Part shown: piece after piece, positions 1 through 8,919 of the stretch
Position numbering within the stretch: position 1 is the stretch's first letter
Layout: each line of letters starts with the position of its first letter
NCBI GenBank assembly: GCA_022824185.1
Contig: JAJEAU010000021.1
Coordinates: 1 to 64,000 of the forward strand
DNA: 64,000 nucleotides
Source: Dehalococcoidia bacterium
GTDB lineage: Bacteria > Chloroflexota > Dehalococcoidia > Lucifugimonadales > Lucifugimonadaceae
Reading direction: 5' to 3'
Translations under genes and position numbers: made by a program
Notes under the pieces: model-generated
Seen by the model: only the letters and a program-made list of their open reading frames with translations
Databases searched by the model: none
What the model was told of the DNA's origin: nothing

Positions 1-167
1 ACAAGGGCCTTGTCGGGCATAAGCAGATCCGCTCCGCTCTCCTCGGACGCAGGGGCGATCGGGCGCTCCTCGCACCAACACCTTTTACGCGATGGCGGAA
101 GTTTCCCGAACGTCTTACGAACGAGGGGCTGCTTTCGGAGCTGGCTGCCGGTCCCGACCGGTCGGAT
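1..167. other. Window edge, no gene recognised
   Basis: GC-rich sequence. One + frame is open from base 3 to 416 without an upstream start in the window, so it could be the C-terminal part of a protein, but its translation is Arg-rich, resembles nothing I recognise, and competes with a better-looking short ORF on the other strand. Confidence 0.2.
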
Positions 168-404
168 TTAACCGCCGGCCGCGTCCGTGAACCAGTCCCG
201 GGCACGCTTCATATGTCGGATCCCTCCACAGTCTTTCGACTGAGGCATCTCAGCAAGGCCATTCAACTCGCTCGTCAGGAGCTGCGGGGTGACGCCAAGG
301 AAGCTGGTCTTCTTCCCGCGTTGCGGGTTTCTTCCGACTTCCAACACGATCCCGATGGCCTCGAGGGCTGGGGTTGCCGCGACCGTCGCCACGACGCATG
401 TCAT
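168..404 (-). CDS. Hypothetical protein, 78 aa
   Basis: ATG-started ORF of 78 codons with a coding-like bias to G or C at third positions. No domain, signal peptide or membrane segment is visible. It ends in DWFTDAAGG. The opposite strand is also open here (213-416), so strand choice is not certain. I do not recognise the family. Confidence 0.3.
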   Translation of the reverse strand: MTCVVATVAATPALEAIGIVLEVGRNPQRGKKTSFLGVTPQLLTSELNGLAEMPQSKDCGGIRHMKRARDWFTDAAGG

Positions 405-419
405 ATCATGACTTGACTG

Positions 420-843
420 ATTCCCAGTGTAGCAGCACGGTTGTGGTGGTTGTCAAGTTGTTTTGGGATGTTGTTGGGAATTTGTGGGATTCGTTGTGTT
501 TGTGGGGTTGGATGGTTTTGATTCGTTTGTTGTATGGATGTGAGTAGCGGGATTCGTTGCGATGGGTTTGGTATTTTGTGGAAGCGTCGGTGGGTGTTGG
601 CGGGATTCGAGGTGGTTTTTGGGGTTTTGGTGTTGTGTGTTGTTTGAAATGCGCTGGGCGTGGCGGTTTTCGTTTTTGGGTTGGTGGTTGTTGACGGTTT
701 CCCGCCTCGGCGGGCATACCCCGCTGTCCGTTGGTGGCGGTTTTGGGCTCCCGCGGCCCCTTACTCTCCGCTTCGCTCCGTGAAAGGGACTGTTTCGTTG
801 GCTCGGCGTTGGGATTGGAGGTGGGGTTTGCCGGCTTGGTTGG
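420..843. other. G+T-rich non-coding stretch
   Basis: The first part (about 420-640) is strongly enriched in G and T on the + strand and nearly free of C. The second part has short GC-rich inverted motifs such as CCCGCC/GGCGGG near 703-717. It lies immediately 3' of the secreted protein gene on the - strand. Short ORFs here are low-complexity (runs of Trp/Gly or Pro/Thr/His) and I regard them as spurious. A transcript end for the neighbouring gene is possible, but no canonical hairpin plus T-run is seen. Confidence 0.4.
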
Positions 844-3027
844 TTAGCCGGGGCGGAAGTAGCGGCGGGTTGGTCTTGCGCTGGAGGGGGCGTCCCAGGT
901 CATGGGATCTAGTGCGAAGGTGTCTAGTTCTTCGTTTCGTTCTTTGCGGGGTTGGGTCAGGCGTTCGGAGATTTGGACGTCGGGGCTTGCTTCGGTTCGG
1001 TCGAATACGAAGGTCTCGGAGCCGATTTTGAACTCTTCACCGTCGGGAATCGGAGTCGAGCCGGATTGGATGGGTTCGCCACTGATCATGACGTTTAGTA
1101 GGCCGTCGGAGTCTGGGTTGTAGTTGATGTCTACGCCTCTGGCGGCGAAAGTGAAGCGACCGCCGTGCAGGGGTATGCCGGGCATAGCGGCGGCAGGGAC
1201 GATGGTTTTGTTCATGAGGCGGTCCCATGCGGAGCCGCGGTAGTTTCGGAAGTCGGCGACGAGGATTCGCTGGTCGTTTGGTCCGACGCGATAGAGGTTT
1301 CCATAGGGGCTGGATTGAATCAGTGATCTCGCCAACAGGATGAGGAAGATGAGAACGATGAATGCGGCCACACCGATGCCCGAGTAGAGCGGTATGGGGA
1401 TCGGCGTGGTCAGTTCAAAGTCTTGGACTGCTGGCGTGGCGACGGCGACGAAGTCGCGTTCCAAGTGATTGCTCCGCAGCGTGGCGGACAGTTGGTACTG
1501 CCCGTCGTCGGGCAAGATGCCGTATACGCGCAGTTTGTAGACCTTGTCTTCGACGATTTCTGCTGGTTCCAGCTCGATATCGATGTTTGAGCCGTCGGCG
1601 ACGTTGGTCAGCAAGACTTCGATGTCATCTTGCGGAGCGAGGAAAGCGGCGTTGTCGAACATGAGGTCGACCGTTGCGAGGTGGCTTCTGGCGCCTTCGT
1701 TTACGGCGCCGTCACCTTGAACAGCGATTTCGATGGTTGGGAACGGTTCGACGACGAACGCGCCGGCACCGTCGATGGTGGCCTCGACATTGGGCCATCT
1801 CATGCTGAGTGTGACTTCGCTGATGCCGAAGACATCTTGAGCTTCGATAGTGCCGGAGAACACGCCGTCTTCGGAGAAAACGTCGCCGTCTTCGCCGAGG
1901 TCGTTGAAGACATATGCGGTCTCGACCCCATCGGGTCCGGTGACGACGGCGTCGATTGAAGCGGATGCATCGATGAGTGGTAGGTCGCCTGCTAGTGCGT
2001 GGGCTTCTAGGACGAACGGTTCGCCGGACGGGAAAGGCGGTTGCGTTGGTACGACGACGCTGAGATCGTTAACGACGTCGCTGTACATCGTCAATGGGCC
2101 GGATCCCCCGCCGGAACGCAGCGCCCAGAAACCGGGTTGTGGATTTCGGACGGTGAAGAACTTCATGCCTGAGACGGCGAAGGCGTTGACGGATCCGACG
2201 GTGTCGGAGATTTCCTGTCCGTTGGGTTGTCGGATGACGTTGATGGTCTCGGGGTCTTCGAAAGCGAAACCGGCAACGAGGTATGAGGAGTGAGGCGTGA
2301 CGCCGATGTCGATGGTTTCGCCCGCGGCGCCAGCGTCGTCGGTTTGGAGTGAAGGTGCGAGCGTGACGCCAAGTTCGCCGTTGATGAACTCGATGACGCC
2401 GTCGAGGAATCCGAGGTCGTATGGTGTCCCACCGCCGGCAGAACTGATGGCTGCGAGGACGTCGCGGTCGGGAGCGGGGGTCGTTGCGAGGGAGATGGTG
2501 CTTACGGTTACGCCTTGTTCGGCGAGTTCTGCGGCGACGTCTTCGAGACCGGCGACGCCGGTTGATGCATGGTAGTCGAATTGTCCGGCCGAAAGGATAA
2601 AGAGTTTCCCGGGCACGCCGAGTTGTCCGATGAATGCGGCGTAGGTTTCGATCATCTCGGAGAGGTCAGCGGCGACCTCGGTGCCGTTGGATTTCATGCG
2701 GTCAGACGCGTCGTCGATAACTGCTTTTGCGAGGTCGCTTGTGGCGAAGGTTTCGGGGTCTGCGGCGTGGTCGGCGTATTGCCCGACGAGTATGAGGCCT
2801 TCGTCGACATCTGAGAGGACCATTTTTGCGGCGAGGTCGGCGGCTTCGATGTCGGAAGTTTCGATGAGTGTTGTGTCGAATGCGACCAGGGTGAAACCGA
2901 CTTCGGTCGTCTGGTTTTCTTGGGCGTTGATCGGACGGTTATCGAGCGCGAGGAATGCGACCGATGCGGCGATTAGGACGAATGCGAACAGCGTTAGGGA
3001 CGCGGGTTTTGGAAGTGAGTTGAACAT
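844..3027 (-). CDS. Secreted, membrane-anchored vWA-like protein
   Basis: 727 aa. Residues about 12-32 form an N-terminal hydrophobic signal or anchor ending near INAQ. The next 200 residues resemble a von Willebrand A fold (strands such as KLFILSAGQFDY), but the metal-binding DxSxS motif is not intact; the nearest match is FDTTL. A middle Ig-like part contains GPDGVE and GEDGDVFSEDGVFSG, typical of extracellular choice-of-anchor proteins. A second membrane segment lies at about 545-570 (IPLYSGIGVAAFIVLIFLIL). About 157 residues follow on the far side, with a compact beta-rich part (DGEEFKIGSETFVFDR) that may be FHA-like. Probable surface protein; ligand unknown. It is the only gene of its transcript visible here. 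Confidence 0.75.
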   Translation of the reverse strand: MFNSLPKPASLTLFAFVLIAASVAFLALDNRPINAQENQTTEVGFTLVAFDTTLIETSDIEAADLAAKMVLSDVDEGLILVGQYADHAADPETFATSDLAKAVIDDASDRMKSNGTEVAADLSEMIETYAAFIGQLGVPGKLFILSAGQFDYHASTGVAGLEDVAAELAEQGVTVSTISLATTPAPDRDVLAAISSAGGGTPYDLGFLDGVIEFINGELGVTLAPSLQTDDAGAAGETIDIGVTPHSSYLVAGFAFEDPETINVIRQPNGQEISDTVGSVNAFAVSGMKFFTVRNPQPGFWALRSGGGSGPLTMYSDVVNDLSVVVPTQPPFPSGEPFVLEAHALAGDLPLIDASASIDAVVTGPDGVETAYVFNDLGEDGDVFSEDGVFSGTIEAQDVFGISEVTLSMRWPNVEATIDGAGAFVVEPFPTIEIAVQGDGAVNEGARSHLATVDLMFDNAAFLAPQDDIEVLLTNVADGSNIDIELEPAEIVEDKVYKLRVYGILPDDGQYQLSATLRSNHLERDFVAVATPAVQDFELTTPIPIPLYSGIGVAAFIVLIFLILLARSLIQSSPYGNLYRVGPNDQRILVADFRNYRGSAWDRLMNKTIVPAAAMPGIPLHGGRFTFAARGVDINYNPDSDGLLNVMISGEPIQSGSTPIPDGEEFKIGSETFVFDRTEASPDVQISERLTQPRKERNEELDTFALDPMTWDAPSSARPTRRYFRPG

Positions 3028-3268
3028 GCCGTATTTTGGCGAATCGAGCTCGAGTCGACGAGTAGACTGCTTAACGTCCTGATTTTACTGGAATCCGATT
3101 AGCGGCTTGTATCGATCGACAGGCAATTCGAGATACGAACGGTTCTGCGTGTTGGTTGACATGGGATATCGGAAATGTGCAAGAATGGACGATTGACGTT
3201 GCGGTACTGGAGAGTGTTTCCCAACTGCTGCGTCGGATTGACGACCGAGACTGATCGGAAAGGTCGAG

Positions 3269-4495
3269 ATGAAGATTACTGGTGTATCGTCCACGCTCTT
3301 TCAATCGAGGATGCCACGGCGTAAGGGGGATGCGAACTCGCCGATGGGTCGTGCTGTTGCCAGCGGTTGCGTCATCGAGTTGCATACCGACACCGAGTTG
3401 ACGGGCATTTCGATGGGCGGAGGGGGAGCGATCGGGCTCATCAACTCGTTGGTTGATGGGGTTTTGATCGGTCAGGATCCGCGGCGGGTGACTGGGCTTT
3501 GGCAGCGGATGGTGAACAAGCACTTCAAGGGCGGGCATGACGGGATTGCGAACGATGCGATCTCGGCGCTGGACATTGCGATGTGGGATTTGAAGGCGAA
3601 GGCCAACGATGAGCCGCTGTGGAAGACGCTCGGCGGTGTTAACGAGCCGATCAACGCGTATGCGAGTGGGCTCGACATGCCGTTGTCTGATCAGGAGATA
3701 TTCGATTTCTATCGTGGGATGGCGGTGGACTACGGGTTTACGGATGGGAAGTTGAAGGTTGGGCTTGATCAGGATTTCGATCTTCGCAGGATTGGTTTGA
3801 TGAAGGATGCGCTGAGCATCAACAGCGATGAGCCGGGATTGATGGTTGATGCGAACGAGTATTGGTCGCCGAAGCAGGCGATTCGGAAGGTGCGGGAGAT
3901 GGAAGAGCAGTACGACTTGATGTGGATCGAGGAGCCGGCACGTCGGTGGGACTTCTTGGGATTGAGGCGAATCTGCGATGCGGTGCGGACGCCGGTCTGT
4001 GCGGGGGAGAATCTGGATACGCTTGGAGATTTCCTCGGGTATTTCCATAATCGGGCGGCAGACATCATTCAGGTTGGCTCTGGGATGACGGGTATCACCT
4101 GTGCCCTGCAGATCGCCGATGCTGCGCATGGTTTCAATCTGCCGGTGACGCTAGGTGGATCGGCTGGGCATCACCACGCGCATTTGGCTACGGTGATTCC
4201 CAACTACGTGACCATCGAGGTGGGAGATGCTGAGCCCGACAGTGCTGCGGCTTCGTACGATGTGCACTTCGAGGGCGGGAAGGCGATTCTTGGGGACAAA
4301 CCGGGATTGGGTATCGAGATACATCACGAAGAGCTCGAGAGGATGAAGGTCGATCGGATACCGCCAGGTGCGGGGCCGAGCCCGTTTGGTCGTCGTCCGG
4401 GAGCGGGGCTGTACGAGGTACCGCCGACGGAAGAGGAGAAAGCGGAAGCTGTGCGTGGGATTAGCGGGCAATCTGAAGGTCAGCATGCGTATTGA
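3269..4495 (+). CDS. Enolase-superfamily dehydratase/racemase, paralogue 1
   Basis: 408 aa, full length for the mandelate racemase/muconate lactonising family. The capping domain runs to about residue 135, then the TIM barrel. Visible catalytic elements are KLKVG (K-x-K base, about 159-163), the metal ligands in VDANEYW (D about 193), IEEPARRWDF (E about 220) and AGENLD (E about 247), and a His cluster GHHHAH (about 300-305) at the seventh-strand position that usually supplies the second base. This fits proton abstraction alpha to a carboxylate, typically acid-sugar dehydration. The substrate cannot be told. ATG start preceded by AAGGTCGAG. Paralogue 2 follows after 51 bases in the same direction, so an operon is likely. 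Multiple such paralogues are characteristic of SAR202 genomes. Confidence 0.88.
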   Translation: MKITGVSSTLFQSRMPRRKGDANSPMGRAVASGCVIELHTDTELTGISMGGGGAIGLINSLVDGVLIGQDPRRVTGLWQRMVNKHFKGGHDGIANDAISALDIAMWDLKAKANDEPLWKTLGGVNEPINAYASGLDMPLSDQEIFDFYRGMAVDYGFTDGKLKVGLDQDFDLRRIGLMKDALSINSDEPGLMVDANEYWSPKQAIRKVREMEEQYDLMWIEEPARRWDFLGLRRICDAVRTPVCAGENLDTLGDFLGYFHNRAADIIQVGSGMTGITCALQIADAAHGFNLPVTLGGSAGHHHAHLATVIPNYVTIEVGDAEPDSAAASYDVHFEGGKAILGDKPGLGIEIHHEELERMKVDRIPPGAGPSPFGRRPGAGLYEVPPTEEEKAEAVRGISGQSEGQHAY

Positions 4496-4546
4496 ACGTC
4501 TGCCAATAGTCGTCGCGTCGCAACCAATCGTCGAGAAAGTTTAGCC

Positions 4547-5725
4547 ATGAAGATAACGGGATACAGAGTAGAACAGTATGAGATGAAGATGGACCGCCCT
4601 ATCGGCGACGCCAACGGTGTTGTCGGGGAGGACATCATGGGTGGCGGCGTGTTGTGGATCGAGACCGATGAGGGGATTACCGGGGTTGCGCCCGGTGGCA
4701 ATCAAGCGGTTGGTCGGCTATTTCATCTGATCGAGGGCGAAGATCCGAGGTCGGTTGTCGGTCTTTGGAAGCGGTTGGTTGATTTCGTGTTCAAGGGCGG
4801 CAACGAGGGGGAGATGAATGGTGCGATCAATGCCATAGATGTCGCGCTTTGGGATCTTAAGGCGAAGATCAATGACGAGCCTCTGTGGCAGACGTTTGGG
4901 GCGCGGGAAGGTCGGACGAAGGCCTATGCGTCTGGTATCGATCTTTGTCTGGATGACGAGGATTTGTTCGCGTTCTATCGTCGGATGGCGGAGCGCGGTG
5001 TTGATTCTGGGAAGCTGAAGATTGGGTTGGATATGAAGGCGGATTTGAGGCGGTTGGGGATCATGCAGGAGGCGTTGAGCATCGCCGCGGATCGGCCTCG
5101 GTTGCTGATTGATAGCAACGAGTATTGGTCGGCGAAGGAAGCTATTGTCAGGATTCAGCGGATTGAGGAGGAATTCGATATCACGTGGGCGGAGGAGCCT
5201 GCTCGGAGGTGGGACTTTGATGGGCTGCGGCAGGTTTCGCGGAATATCTCGGCGGCGGTTGCGTCGGGCGAGAATCTGAACCATATCGGTGATTTCTATC
5301 CTCTGGTTTCGCAGCAGGCGGTGGATGTTGTGAATGTGAGTGGCGGGCACAGCGGGTTTACAGGTTGTCGTCAGGTGGCGAATATGTGCTATGCGTATGA
5401 ATTGCCGGTGACGATGATGAATTGTCAGGCGAATTATCAGGCGAATTTGGCGGCTGCCCTGCCGAATCACATGATGATGGAGGTGGTTGATCCTGGTCGT
5501 GAGCGGTGCATCAGTTTCAACCACACGATTGAGGATGGATTCATCAATCTGTCGGATGAACCTGGATTGGGAATCACGATTGATGAGGAGGCGCTGGCGG
5601 ATCTGCAGGCGAATCCGCCTGAGCCGGATCGGCGTCGTCGGAATCCGTTCCCAAGACGTGAGGGTGCTGGTCGGTTTATTGTTCCGCCGAGCAAGGAAGA
5701 GGCGCCTTGGTTGGTTGGCGAGTAG
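4547..5725 (+). CDS. Enolase-superfamily enzyme, paralogue 2 lacking the barrel-end His
   Basis: 392 aa, clearly homologous to the preceding gene: shared ALWDLKAK, SNEYWSAKEA, EEPARRWDFDGL and DEPGLGI. The K-x-K motif (KLKIG) and the three metal ligands (in LIDSNEYW, AEEPARR and SGENLN) are kept. At the position where paralogue 1 has GHHHAH, this protein reads NCQANYQAN, with no histidine. Loss of that base would force a different or one-base mechanism, so the reaction probably differs from paralogue 1. A tandem duplication followed by divergence is the simplest reading. Confidence 0.87.
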   Translation: MKITGYRVEQYEMKMDRPIGDANGVVGEDIMGGGVLWIETDEGITGVAPGGNQAVGRLFHLIEGEDPRSVVGLWKRLVDFVFKGGNEGEMNGAINAIDVALWDLKAKINDEPLWQTFGAREGRTKAYASGIDLCLDDEDLFAFYRRMAERGVDSGKLKIGLDMKADLRRLGIMQEALSIAADRPRLLIDSNEYWSAKEAIVRIQRIEEEFDITWAEEPARRWDFDGLRQVSRNISAAVASGENLNHIGDFYPLVSQQAVDVVNVSGGHSGFTGCRQVANMCYAYELPVTMMNCQANYQANLAAALPNHMMMEVVDPGRERCISFNHTIEDGFINLSDEPGLGITIDEEALADLQANPPEPDRRRRNPFPRREGAGRFIVPPSKEEAPWLVGE

Positions 5726-5819
5726 GGATTTGTTTGCTCGCCACGACTAACCATGCATTGAAGCAACGCGTGTTACAATTTTGAGATAGCGACAGACAAA
5801 CAGTTGACCATTGAACGAC

Positions 5820-6194
5820 ATGGCTACGGAAGATTTCACAATAACGCCGTCAATTGAGAGGGCGAAACGCTTCTATTGGGAGCGGATCAAGCCGCGGTTG
5901 GGTGATCGTCTGAATGGTCAATGGATCGTGATCGACGCAAATTCTGGCGAGTTTGAAATGGATCACGACGTCATGAATGCCCTCTCGGCACTAGAAGCAC
6001 GAGTAACTGACTTAGACCGAGTTTTTGTACGCGACGGAGAATTCACGCCCGGCCATCTAGGCGGTTTGGGGAGGGTGCTTGGACAGAGCATGTCCGCAGA
6101 GGAGCGTGCAGCGTTGCCACCAGGGGGAGCGCTCAACTACAAACATTTTCTATACGGTTTCCCTAAACGCGAGAAATATCCATGGCAAGAGTAA
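5820..6194 (+). CDS. Small protein paired with a PIN-domain gene
   Basis: 124 aa from ATG 5820 (a TTG three codons earlier, 5811, is an alternative). No helix-turn-helix or ribbon-helix-helix is apparent. The segment NGQWIVIDANSGEFEMD resembles small partner proteins often encoded just before PIN-domain genes, in which a Gly-x-Trp-hydrophobic strand pair recurs. The gene overlaps the next one by 13 bases, so the two are translationally linked. Antitoxin function is inferred only from position. Confidence 0.55.
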   Translation: MATEDFTITPSIERAKRFYWERIKPRLGDRLNGQWIVIDANSGEFEMDHDVMNALSALEARVTDLDRVFVRDGEFTPGHLGGLGRVLGQSMSAEERAALPPGGALNYKHFLYGFPKREKYPWQE

Positions 6195-6616
6195 TCTACG
6201 TCGATTCCGGATTTCTCATCGCCCTCATCGATCCCACGGACGCCGCGAACGCGCAGTCGTTCAGGTTGCTTGACCAGTTTTACCCGGATGTTCAGACCCA
6301 GTTGGTCACGACGCGAGATGCTATGAACGAAGTGCTCGCCCACTTTAGTCGTAGCCTTCCCAGAACCAAATTGCGCGCGGCGACGCTGGTTCGCGACCTG
6401 TTCAAAGACCCGAAGTACCGCGTTATCGTGGTTGATAATCCCCGGTACTTAGAGGCTTTGTCGCTCTACGAAAGTCGGCTCGACAAGCGGTACAGCATGG
6501 TCGATTGCATCGGTATGACGATCATGGGCGCCGAGAGTTCGCTTGAGGTCTTGGCGACGGACCGCGACTTCGAGCAAGAGGGTTTCACGAATCTGATGCG
6601 TCAATCATCGATGTAG
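6182..6616 (+). CDS. PIN-domain ribonuclease-like protein
   Basis: 144 aa, the size of a single PIN domain. Acidic positions typical of the fold are visible: VDSGFLIAL (first Asp), a Glu in MNEVLAHF, YSMVDCIGM (third Asp) and ATDRDFEQEGF near the C terminus. PIN proteins of this kind are Mg-dependent RNases, often toxins of VapBC-type modules. It overlaps the upstream small gene, which supports a two-gene module. It could also be a house-keeping orphan PIN protein, because the partner lacks a recognisable DNA-binding domain. Confidence 0.75.
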   Translation: MARVIYVDSGFLIALIDPTDAANAQSFRLLDQFYPDVQTQLVTTRDAMNEVLAHFSRSLPRTKLRAATLVRDLFKDPKYRVIVVDNPRYLEALSLYESRLDKRYSMVDCIGMTIMGAESSLEVLATDRDFEQEGFTNLMRQSSM

Positions 6617-6652
6617 ATCCCGGTTCATGGACCGATGGGATGTGGCAGATCG

Positions 6653-7072
6653 TCAATCGGACGAACTGCCTCGCAGCAGGTAACCTCCGGTTGCGCCCGC
6701 GACGAGGATTATGAGGATGTCGACGACTACCCAGACCACGTCGTGCATGACCTCGACCCCAACCTCCGAGAAACCGTTGACCTGAAGGTTCAACCAGTTG
6801 AAGAGGAACAGGACGGCGAGAACCATGGTGGCGAAGTAGAGGATGTTCGATTCTAGGTACTCTCGGGTCACGTTTTCGCCAAGGTTGGCGTCGCTCTTGA
6901 GCTTGCGTTGCAAATTGAAGTAGAACGCTACTGCGATTGTGACTAGGGATATGTAGTTGACAATCGTCCAAACGTCGCCGGAGTCGTAGAGCCGCCATGC
7001 GATGAATTGGACGGCGATGACTAGCGACACCAAAATCAGCAACGCTCCGATTATTCGTTTGATTCCATCCAT
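6653..7072 (-). CDS. Small four-helix membrane protein, copy C
   Basis: 139 aa with four hydrophobic segments at about 5-27, 35-52, 78-100 and 110-132. It is the last and most divergent of three adjacent genes encoding proteins of 138-141 aa with the same plan: an N-terminal amphipathic start, LVxxQFxA in helix 1, Trp-rich loops, and a short C-terminal tail after a G.YLLR motif. No known family recognised. The three genes are separated by 3 and 18 bases and are surely co-transcribed. Confidence 0.7.
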   Translation of the reverse strand: MDGIKRIIGALLILVSLVIAVQFIAWRLYDSGDVWTIVNYISLVTIAVAFYFNLQRKLKSDANLGENVTREYLESNILYFATMVLAVLFLFNWLNLQVNGFSEVGVEVMHDVVWVVVDILIILVAGATGGYLLRGSSSD

Positions 7073-7075
7073 GTG

Positions 7076-7492
7076 TTATCCCCTTTGTTGGCCGTTTCCG
7101 CTTTGCAACAGGTAGCGTCCGACAGATAAATTAACCACGATGAACAATACGTCGATTCCGTACCACATGAGCAGTCGAAACTCATACGGTGGTTTTTCTG
7201 CTGAGTCGAATACCTGAGAACTGAAGAACAACCGGAAAAAGAGCAGGGACATCACCAACGTGGCAATGAACATCGTCGTGGCACCCCAATCAGACGGATC
7301 CTCGGCTTCTCGCATCCGAACCACTGCGAAGACGAGAGCGGGGACGCATCCAACAGCCATGAGGATACTGACAATGTCCCAGATGGTGCCGTTCAGGTCA
7401 CCCTCGTACATCGGAGATGCCAAGAACTGCAACGCCACAAGCAACGCCAACGCAATGTGAATGTATCCGAATATTTTCCTAACGCTGTGCAT
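7076..7492 (-). CDS. Small four-helix membrane protein, copy B
   Basis: 138 aa. Shares FGYIHI and LVALQFLAS with copy A directly upstream, and the C-terminal VGRYLLQSGN with the other copies. Four transmembrane segments predicted by eye; the loop between helices 2 and 3 is charged (RMREAEDPSD). Function unknown. Confidence 0.7.
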   Translation of the reverse strand: MHSVRKIFGYIHIALALLVALQFLASPMYEGDLNGTIWDIVSILMAVGCVPALVFAVVRMREAEDPSDWGATTMFIATLVMSLLFFRLFFSSQVFDSAEKPPYEFRLLMWYGIDVLFIVVNLSVGRYLLQSGNGQQRG

Positions 7493-7510
7493 TAACCGCC
7501 GTTTTCTCCG

Positions 7511-7936
7511 TTAATCACCGGAACTCGAACCGCTGGTTCGGAGAAGGTGTGTGCCGACGATCAAGTTAACGATTGGGAAAGCGACGTCGATGATGATCCA
7601 GACCATTGAACGGTGATCGCCCAACGTGTCGTCGGCGTCTTTGAAGACGGCCCATGCGAACCACTGCTCGAAATAGAGCAGGAACAATGCGGCGGCTGCA
7701 ATCAGCATCGCGGTTGATCCGATCCATTCCGCCAAGTCAGACCGGTCGGCTTGCTGTGATCTCAGGTAGCTAAAGACCAGTGCGGCTACTACGCCGATGG
7801 CCATCAAATAGTTCAGAACTTCCCAGACGGATCCGACAGCGTCATCTGAATAGATCTCACTGGCTAAGAATTGGAGCGCGACAAGCGAACCCAACACGAT
7901 GTGGATGTAACCGAACAACTGCTTGATCATGGCCAT
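7511..7936 (-). CDS. Small four-helix membrane protein, copy A
   Basis: 141 aa, first gene of the three-gene run. Same architecture as copies B and C: FGYIHI at the start, LVALQFLASEIY, a charged cytoplasmic-type loop (RSQQADRSD), then two more hydrophobic stretches and VGTHLLRTSG at the end. Function unknown; the conserved aromatic and acidic residues near helix ends are the only clue. Confidence 0.7.
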   Translation of the reverse strand: MAMIKQLFGYIHIVLGSLVALQFLASEIYSDDAVGSVWEVLNYLMAIGVVAALVFSYLRSQQADRSDLAEWIGSTAMLIAAAALFLLYFEQWFAWAVFKDADDTLGDHRSMVWIIIDVAFPIVNLIVGTHLLRTSGSSSGD

Positions 7937-8016
7937 GTCGCTACCTCTTGATTTTCGGCTCGGGTTACTGGACCGTAGCCGCCGATTCTTTGATCGAGAT
8001 TGTCACCGAGTGCTGA

Positions 8017-8667
8017 TCAGTACATGTGCGGTTGGAGCGACGATGCGATCGTTACTTCGATGTCTTGGATCGCTTGGGTCATAGCTTGACCGATCAGATC
8101 AAGGCGTTTGACCTGTTCGATGCGGGGTGCGACGCGTTCGATTTCCTCGGTGGTCAGGATACTGCGGAATATGCCGCACGCATCGGCGAGGTTGATTATC
8201 ACGATGTCTCTCGGGTCCGGAATTTCGTCTCCGAAGAGGACTTCCATAATGCGAAGTTTGACTTCACGCTGAGCTTCGCCGTCGATGGTGGGATATCGGC
8301 GAGATTTGAAGACCCACATGAAGCGGTCATCGGCTTGTTCGAGAATTCCCTTTTCGACGAGTCGCCTGAGACATTCGTCTCGGAGCTGCGGGCCACGCAA
8401 CGCGGTGCGCTCGATCCAGTACCGGGCATCGTGGCCTTCGTTTGAGGCGATCTCGGCGAGGGTTTCATCGAGCAAGGAGTCGCGTGTGGGAGTCGAATTG
8501 ATCAACATCAAGCTGTCGAGGTCGGTGTCGATTCGATTATCCAAAGCGAGATCCATCAAGACACCTCCTGCAACTGCGTAGTCGAAAGAGCTGTCGGAAA
8601 TTCTGGCGAAACGACCGTCGTCGTCATTCAGCAGTAGGAGGGTGATTTCTTCTGCGAATCTCAGCAT
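8017..8667 (-). CDS. GPP34 (GOLPH3/Vps74-like) family protein
   Basis: 216 aa from ATG 8667, chosen because GGGAGG lies seven bases upstream; an earlier ATG-equivalent at 8688 is less well placed. The sequence follows the GPP34 plan: EEITLLLLNDDDGRF at the N terminus, a helical bundle with GGVLMDLAL, YWIERT, LRRLVEKGILE, and the conserved GDEIPDPRDI. In eukaryotes this fold binds phosphatidylinositol 4-phosphate at Golgi membranes; bacterial members are poorly understood. A second copy of the domain is fused to a P450 at 28.7-30.8 kb, sharing the DEIPDPRDI block. Confidence 0.8.
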   Translation of the reverse strand: MLRFAEEITLLLLNDDDGRFARISDSSFDYAVAGGVLMDLALDNRIDTDLDSLMLINSTPTRDSLLDETLAEIASNEGHDARYWIERTALRGPQLRDECLRRLVEKGILEQADDRFMWVFKSRRYPTIDGEAQREVKLRIMEVLFGDEIPDPRDIVIINLADACGIFRSILTTEEIERVAPRIEQVKRLDLIGQAMTQAIQDIEVTIASSLQPHMY

Positions 8668-8876
8668 TGTCGCCTCCCGTAACGGCAAATAGTACCGTTC
8701 GTCTATTGCATTTAATCGCGGTTACCCAGCGTAAATGAATGATACGTGATATCTCGAAACCTTGCCGCCTTTTACCAGAGCGTGAAACGTAAGCGAACAC
8801 TGCGAAATTCGCATATCCAAAGGGTCACCTCGGAGTTTTCGCGTCAAGATACCGTTACGAAGGAGTTGTAAAGCGT

Positions 8877-8882
8877 TATAAT
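8877..8882 (+). promoter_or_regulatory. Probable -10 element of the reductive-dehalogenase-like gene
   Basis: A perfect TATAAT 38 bases before the ATG at 8920. No good -35 is found 16-18 bases upstream (nearest GTTACG), so the promoter may need an activator. Confidence 0.4.
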
Positions 8883-8919
8883 CCGCCACATATTGAACGA
8901 ACACCGCAAGGTCAGAACC

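Noticed and set aside
3071-4129. 352-aa ORF on the - strand
   Set aside because: Lies antisense to enolase paralogue 1, which has all catalytic motifs; the - strand translation is Arg/His/Pro-rich and has no domain.
4718-5524. 268-aa ORF on the - strand
   Set aside because: Antisense shadow of enolase paralogue 2 with the same His/Arg-rich character.
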